A stretch of DNA of 10,844 nt from an uncultured Novosphingobium sp. (GTDB lineage Bacteria > Pseudomonadota > Alphaproteobacteria > Sphingomonadales > Sphingomonadaceae). The notes beneath the pieces were generated by a model, which was not told the origin of the DNA, did not search any database, and saw only the letters and a list, made by a program, of their open reading frames with translations. The position numbers and the translations under genes are program-made. The stretch lies in contig CALCQB010000082.1 of assembly GCA_937897535.1 (NCBI GenBank), positions 1-10,844 on the forward strand, in the 5' to 3' direction. Position 1 is the first letter of the stretch; every line of letters starts with the position of its first letter. Shown here in pieces: positions 7,059 to 10,844 of the stretch.

Positions 7059-8750
7059 ATGAAATTCGATGCCATCGTGATCGGTTCGGGGATGAGCGGC
7101 GGGATCGCCGCCAAGGAATTGTGCGAACGCGGCCTCAAGGTGCTGGTGATCGAGCGCGGAAAGATGATCGATCCGGCCAAGGATTACATGGACCATCTCC
7201 AGCCGTGGGAGCTGCCCAACAACAACAAGGTGGCCGAGGATGAGGTGGCCGAGCACTGGCCGGTGCAATCGACCTGCTATGCCTTCGGTTCGGCCACCAA
7301 GCAGTTCTTCGCCAAGGACAGCGAACAGCCGATGTCGACCCCCGATGACAAGCCCTTCGCGTGGATCAAGGGCGATCACCTGGGCGGTCGTTCGGTGATG
7401 TGGGGCCGGCAGTCCTACCGCCTGTCGGAGATGGATCTGGAAGCCAATTCCAAGGACGGGCACGGGGTCGACTGGCCGATCCGCTATGCCGATCTGGCGC
7501 CGTGGTACGATCATGTCGAAAAATTCATCGGCGTGGCCGGATCGAAGGAAGGCCTGCCGCAACTGCCCGACGGCGAGTTCTTGCCGGCCTTCGAACTCAA
7601 CGATGCCGAGAAGCAGTTCAAGGCCAGCGTCGAGCAGAAGTTTCCGGGCCGCAAGGTGATCTCGGGGCGGGTGGCCAACCTGTCCAAGGCCCAGCCACAG
7701 CATGAAGAACTCGGCCGGACGAGCTGCCAGGCGCGTTCGATCTGCGAGCGCGGCTGCCGGTTCGGGGCGATGCATTCCAGCCTGACCTCGTCGCTGCCCG
7801 CTGCTACCCGCACCGGCAACCTGACGATCGTCACCGACGCAATCGTCCACTCGCTGGTCCAGGACCCCAAGACCGGACGGATTACCTCGGTCAAGGTGAT
7901 CGACGCCAAGACCAGCGAGGGGCGGACCTACGAGGCCAGGATCTTCTTCCTCAACGCCTCGACCCTGGGTTCGGCCCAGATCCTGCTCAATTCCGCCAAC
8001 GAGGCCAATCCGCGCGGGCTGGCCAACGGCTCTGACCAGGTCGGCCGCAACATCATGGACCACCTCTATGGCCTGGCCAACATCGCGATGTTCCCGGGAC
8101 CCGAGGACAGCTATTACCATGGCCGCCGCCCCACGGGCATTTACATCCCGCGCTTCCGCAACGTGACCGAGGACGGCCCGGGGTTTGTCCGGGGTTACGG
8201 CTACCAGGGCGGCATTTCGCGCGCCGGGTGGAAGGATCTGGCATTGCAGCCCGGCGTGGTCGGGGCTGAGATCAAGGCCCGCGCACGCACGCTCGGCCCG
8301 TGGATCGGGGTGATCGCCGGGTTCGGAGAGGTTCTGCCCAATCCCGATAACCGGATGACGCTTCACGCCAGCCGCAAGGACAAGTGGGGCCTGCCGATCC
8401 CGCACGTCGAATATTCAATCGGTCCGAACGAACGCGCGATGGTTAAGCAGATCATGGACGACGGCAAGGCGATGCTCGAAGCGGCCGGCGGCAAAGTGAT
8501 CAAGCAGGCCGATATTCCGGCCACTCCGGGGCTCGGCATCCACGAAATGGGAACCGCGCGGATGGGACATGATCCCAAGACCTCGGTGCTCAACAAGTGG
8601 AACCAGGCGCATGAGGTCGCGAACCTGTTCATCACCGACGGCTCGGCGATGGCCTCGTCAGGCTGCCAGAACCCGTCGCTGACCTACATGGCGCTGTCGG
8701 CCCGCGCGGCTGACTATGCCGTCAAGCTGATGAAGGAAGGGGCACTGTGA
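7059..8750 (+). CDS. GMC-type FAD/Fe-S dehydrogenase catalytic alpha subunit (glucoside 3-dehydrogenase/FAD-GDH type)
   Basis: This is a complete 563-residue GMC enzyme. The FAD Rossmann motif GSGMSGG spans 9-15, with E32 (VIERG) as the ribose-binding acid. HLGGRSVMWGRQ (107-118) is the conserved flavin segment. C223, C229 and C233 form C-x5-C-x3-C, the spacing that binds a [3Fe-4S] cluster in FAD glucose dehydrogenase. The catalytic pair is H495 (HEMGTARMG) and N538 (QNPSLTYMA). Enzymes of this class oxidise sugars or glycosides at C1 or C3 and pass electrons through the cluster to a multihaem cytochrome c. LacA-type 3-dehydrogenases are the best fit, but C1 oxidation is not excluded. It has no signal peptide of its own, as expected for export with the gamma subunit encoded 1 nt upstream. 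It is only distantly like the other GMC gene in this window, which lacks the cysteine motif. Confidence 0.9.
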   Translation: MKFDAIVIGSGMSGGIAAKELCERGLKVLVIERGKMIDPAKDYMDHLQPWELPNNNKVAEDEVAEHWPVQSTCYAFGSATKQFFAKDSEQPMSTPDDKPFAWIKGDHLGGRSVMWGRQSYRLSEMDLEANSKDGHGVDWPIRYADLAPWYDHVEKFIGVAGSKEGLPQLPDGEFLPAFELNDAEKQFKASVEQKFPGRKVISGRVANLSKAQPQHEELGRTSCQARSICERGCRFGAMHSSLTSSLPAATRTGNLTIVTDAIVHSLVQDPKTGRITSVKVIDAKTSEGRTYEARIFFLNASTLGSAQILLNSANEANPRGLANGSDQVGRNIMDHLYGLANIAMFPGPEDSYYHGRRPTGIYIPRFRNVTEDGPGFVRGYGYQGGISRAGWKDLALQPGVVGAEIKARARTLGPWIGVIAGFGEVLPNPDNRMTLHASRKDKWGLPIPHVEYSIGPNERAMVKQIMDDGKAMLEAAGGKVIKQADIPATPGLGIHEMGTARMGHDPKTSVLNKWNQAHEVANLFITDGSAMASSGCQNPSLTYMALSARAADYAVKLMKEGAL

Positions 8751-8781
8751 TGCGGCGTATTCTGGCTCTCGTGGCGGCGGC
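8750..8781 (+). pseudogene. Start of a following operon gene, cut by the junction (possible cytochrome c beta subunit signal peptide)
   Basis: An ATG at 8750 overlaps the alpha-subunit stop by one base and reads MRRILALVAAA, with basic residues followed by a hydrophobic run like the beginning of a Sec signal peptide. In known alpha/gamma FAD dehydrogenases, the next gene is often the haem-containing beta subunit. Only about ten codons can be native, because the sequence then reads as another protein. The end is approximate. The identity is inferred from gene order, and no CxxCH haem site is present. Confidence 0.35.
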
Positions 8782-8827
8782 TGCCGATCTCGGAATGCCG
8801 GCCCTGGCCATCACCGACCTGGCCAAC
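8768..8827 (+). pseudogene. Tiny fragment resembling the DnaE PHP domain (DNA polymerase III alpha)
   Basis: The residues ADLGMPALAITDLAN closely match the N-terminal PHP-domain segment of bacterial DnaE, typically AA-x-x-G-x-P-A-L-A-x-T-D-x-x-N followed by a phenylalanine and a KFYKAA-like stretch. Here the match stops after the Asn and turns into an efflux-pump sequence. At about 20 codons it is too short to be sure, and the left border is blurred by alanine-rich sequence shared with the preceding signal-peptide-like start. Confidence 0.4.
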
Positions 8828-9223
8828 GCCTACCTGCCCACGGCCAGCGGCAAGAGCATCCCGCTGACGCAGATCGCCCGCGTGGGCTTCACCTGGGAGC
8901 CGGGCGTGATGTGGCGCGAGAACCGCAACTACGCGATCACCGTGCAGAGCGACACCGCCGAAGGCCTGCAAGGCGCGACCGTGACCGAGGCCCTGCTGCC
9001 GTCCCTCCACGCGCTGCAGGCCAAGTGGCCGGCTGGCTACAGCATCCAGGTGGCCGGTGCGGTGGCCGAAAGCAGCAAGGGCTCCTCGTCGATTGCGGCC
9101 GGCATGCCCCTGATGCTGTTCATCATGTTCACTCTGCTGATGCTTCAGTTGCAGAGCTTCAGCCGCGCACTGCTGGTGTTTCTCACGGGGCCGCTCGGAA
9201 TCGCCGGCGTGGCGGCTGCGCTG
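8828..9223 (+). pseudogene. Internal fragment of an RND (AcrB/HAE1-type) efflux transporter
   Basis: About 132 codons read as the middle of an RND inner-membrane pump. The segment SGKSIPLTQIARV and the following WEPGVMWRENRNYAITVQSD match the end of the periplasmic porter domain. AGYSIQVAGAVAESSKG matches the strand before the transmembrane domain. MPLMLFIMFTLLMLQLQSFS and LLVFLTGPLGIAGVAAAL are membrane segments with the usual FLTGPLG loop. A full pump is about 1000-1050 residues, so both ends are missing. It stops abruptly at VAAAL, where the next helix should follow. It is not a functional gene here. Confidence 0.75.
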
Positions 9224-9334
9224 CGGCGGGTGGGCGGCGAGAAGGTCGTGTCGGAAAAACTGATCGCTTATGAACTGGGATATCGTGCGCACATCCGACC
9301 GGAGCTGGGGCTGTCGCTGGCGACGTTTTTCAAC
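9224..9334 (+). pseudogene. Fragment of a TonB-dependent outer-membrane receptor beta-barrel
   Basis: About 37 codons contain SEKLIAYELGYRAHIRPELG and SLATFFN. This is the very characteristic 'E-x-x-x-A-Y-E-L-G-Y-R' barrel-strand motif of TonB-dependent receptors, followed by the strand ending in a Phe-Tyr/Phe-Asn pair. It is in frame with the RND fragment before it. After FFN the similarity ends and the coding signal switches strand. A complete receptor would be 650-1000 residues. Confidence 0.65.
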
Positions 9335-9469
9335 ATTGGCGCTGGCTTCATAGCTGCCTGCGACGGTTTTCCCGGACACATAGCCAACTAGTCTGTTCAC
9401 CTCTTCCCTGCGTTGATTGAGTTCAGTTAAGGCGCTGTCATAGGCCTTCTGGGTGGTGGCGAAGCCTGG
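9335..9469 (-). pseudogene. Unidentified minus-strand coding fragment
   Basis: Read on the minus strand, this gives about 45 codons including FATTQKAYDSALTELNQR, then EEVNRLVGYVSGKTVAGS. It looks protein-like, with a heptad-like charged helix followed by a small-residue segment, and has visibly lower GC than its neighbours. On the plus strand the sequence has stops and no sensible protein. I do not recognise the family, and neither end of a gene is present. Both borders are estimated from where the flanking homologies stop. Confidence 0.35.
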
Positions 9470-10099
9470 TTCATGGACTGGCGAACAGACAACGGCGCCT
9501 CCGACGCCGACACTCCGTCGTTTCTCTATGCGGTCCCACTCGATGACGAGCGAGTTCTCCTCGAGGAGACCTGCCTCGTCGGCCGGCCGGCGTTGGGGCT
9601 CCGCGAACTCGAAGCGCGTCTGCGCACCCGGCTTCGCAATCGGGGCTGCGAAGTCCCCGACGACGCACCGGTCGAGCGAGTCCGTTTTGCAGTCGAAGGC
9701 CCGAAGGAATCGTTCCCCGACGGTGTCCTCCGGTTCGGCGGGCGAGGCGGTCTGATGCATCCGGGAACCGGATACAGCGTTGCCTCGTCACTCGCCGAGG
9801 CAGACGCTGTCGCCAAAGCAATCGCCGACGGTGGAGATCCCAACGCGGCGCTCTGGCCGCGGTCGGCCAAGGCGGTGTCTGCCCTTCGCCGCGTTGGCCT
9901 GAACGCACTTCTCACCCTCGGCTCGAGAGAGGTCGCGACATTCTTCGACACGTTCTTCGATCTACCGGTCGAGGCTCAGCGGTCCTACCTGTCCGATCGG
10001 CGGGACGCGTCCGCGACGGCGAAGGTGATGGCAACCCTGTTCCGATCGTCACCGTGGCACGTCCGAAAGACGTTGATGCGCGCGCCGTTTCTGAGGTGA
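9470..10099 (+). pseudogene. C-terminal part of a CrtL-type lycopene cyclase (actinobacterial)
   Basis: About 209 codons from FMDWRTDNG to the natural stop at 10097-10099 read as the C-terminal half of a lycopene beta-cyclase of the CrtL flavoprotein family (about 390 aa when complete). The motifs are FMDWR, PSFLYAVPLDDERVLLEETC, and the flavin-proximal RFGGRGGLMHPGTGYSV near 9740-9785. This enzyme closes the ends of lycopene to beta-ionone rings. The FAD-binding N-terminal half is missing, and the sequence before 9470 is unrelated. Codon use (many GTC, GAC, CTC and TCG codons) differs from the left operon. With the mycolyltransferase end next to it, it points to a Rhodococcus- or Gordonia-like actinobacterium. 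Confidence 0.75.
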
Positions 10100-10113
10100 G
10101 CACTCCGGACCGA

Positions 10114-10320
10114 CTACTGCGCTCCCATCGAGCCGGCGATCATCGGCCAGGAATTGTGTAGGTCGTCCTGCCAGTAGCCCCACGAGTGGGTTCCGGTCGG
10201 CTTGAAGTCGAAGGTCGCGGGGATGCCCAGTGCGTTCAGTCGGTCCGCCAAGCCGTGCGTGCACCCGTTGACCGCGGATTCGATGATGCCGCCGACGACG
10301 ATGGTCTCGCCGTCGCCGCC
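10114..10320 (-). pseudogene. C-terminus of an antigen-85-like mycolyltransferase/esterase
   Basis: About 68 codons end at the natural TAG (10114-10116). The segment GGIIESAVNGCTHGLADRL, then IPATFDFKPTGTHSWGYWQD, matches the C-terminus of trehalose corynomycolyl/mycolyltransferases of the alpha/beta-hydrolase fold. The catalytic Glu (10279-10281) and the catalytic His of GTHSW (10186-10188) are 31 residues apart, against 32 in antigen 85. The nucleophile-serine region is absent because the frame runs straight into a gamma-glutamyltransferase. The gene is convergent with the lycopene cyclase, with 14 nt between their stops. This looks natural and suggests that 9470 to about 10320 is one contiguous actinobacterial piece. 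Confidence 0.65.
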
Positions 10321-10842
10321 GATCACGCTGGGACGCTCGTTCAATTTGTGACCGTAGGAGCGGAGGATCGCCATGGTGTCGGGGCTCATGCTGTAGCGGT
10401 CAAAGTTGAGTTCGTCGGGAATCCACTGGTGGTGGAAGCGCGGGAACTCGACGGCCTGCATGACGGGCATGTTGTGATCGAGGACGTTGGTGATGATCTC
10501 GAGGACGGTATTGATAATCGTCGGACCGCCGGGGCTGCCCGTGGCGAGGAAGAGGGCGCCGTCTTTGAGGACGAAGGTGGGAGTCATCGAAGAGAGCGGG
10601 CGCTTGCCGGGGACGATGGAGTTGGCGGCGGATTGGAGCAGGCCGAACATGTTCGCCACGCCGACCTTCGAGGTGAAGTCGTCCATTTCGTTGTTCATCA
10701 GGATGCCGGTGCCGGGGATGGTGACCCCGGAGCCGTAGCCCCCGTTGAGGGTGTAGGTGTTGGCGACGGCGTTGCCCGCGGCGTCGACGACGGAGAAGTG
10801 GGTGGTCTCGTTGGATTCATGGGGCGCGGCGGCGACAAACTT
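10321..10842 (-). pseudogene. Gamma-glutamyltransferase small-subunit region (partial)
   Basis: The minus-strand frame enters from the window end with KFVAAAPHESNETTHFSVVD. The TTHFSVVD motif contains the autocatalytic threonine (T at 10804-10806, equivalent to E. coli Thr391), which becomes the N-terminus of the small subunit. Downstream are GILMNNEMDDF, KRPLSSMTPTFV, and the ATGSPGG segment with the family's GSPGG loop. These enzymes transfer or hydrolyse gamma-glutamyl groups from glutathione in the periplasm. The large subunit lies beyond the window. The last 20 or so residues are replaced by the mycolyltransferase fragment after about ERPSVI. The style resembles acidobacterial gamma-glutamyltransferases, which is an impression only. 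At least one end is broken, so this copy is not intact. Confidence 0.8.
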
Positions 10843-10844
10843 GC

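Noticed and set aside
8747..9391. A 214-residue ORF that could be called a novel membrane protein
   Set aside because: Its parts match DnaE, RND pump and TonB receptor families in succession and end in antisense sequence. It is best explained as joined fragments.
8750..9480. Insertion sequence, integron or genomic-island boundary explaining the change of content
   Set aside because: I see no transposase, integrase, terminal inverted repeats, target duplications, attC-like sites or tRNA end at any junction.

Overview
The window joins two very different parts. Positions 1 to about 8770 are a compact, GC-rich, plus-strand run of sugar-catabolism genes from one proteobacterium, probably an alphaproteobacterium of the sphingomonad type. 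That placement is inferred from gene style, GC and codon use, not from a marker gene. From about 8770 to the end, the DNA is a patchwork of short pieces of unrelated genes that appear to come from several organisms, including a mycolic-acid actinobacterium. This part looks like a chimeric assembly, not a natural locus.

Left part: a 5'-truncated GMC flavoprotein oxidoreductase (1-1365) is followed 6 nt later by xylulokinase xylB (1372-2805) and 11 nt later by xylose isomerase xylA (2817-4130). Together xylA and xylB convert D-xylose to xylulose 5-phosphate. A 148-nt intergenic gap (4131-4278) holds a perfect 6+6 bp inverted repeat just before a strong ribosome binding site. It probably separates two transcription units.

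The second unit is tightly packed: an MFS transporter (4279-5580), a TIM-barrel sugar isomerase/3-epimerase (5577-6443), an exported gluconate-2-dehydrogenase subunit-3-like gamma subunit (6440-7057) and a GMC catalytic alpha subunit with a C-x5-C-x3-C cluster motif (7059-8750). The first two junctions are 4-bp ATGA overlaps and the third is a 1-nt gap. The last two genes match the alpha/gamma architecture of FAD glucose dehydrogenase and glucoside 3-dehydrogenase (LacA/LacC type). The expected cytochrome c beta subunit may begin at 8750 (MRRILAL...), but it is lost after a few codons at the break. The unit can be read as uptake of a sugar or glycoside, 3-oxidation by a periplasmic or membrane-attached FAD/Fe-S dehydrogenase, and isomerisation, next to a pentose pathway. 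The substrate is unknown.

Right part: in order, a very short DnaE PHP-like piece (~8768-8827), an RND efflux pump piece (~8828-9223), a TonB-dependent receptor piece (~9224-9334), an unidentified minus-strand piece (~9335-9469), the C-terminal part of a CrtL-type lycopene cyclase (9470-10099) convergent with the C-terminus of an antigen-85-like mycolyltransferase (10114-~10320, minus), and the small-subunit region of a gamma-glutamyltransferase (~10321-10842, minus). No transposase, integrase, repeat or tRNA marks any junction. No RNA gene, CRISPR array or insertion sequence was seen anywhere in the window.
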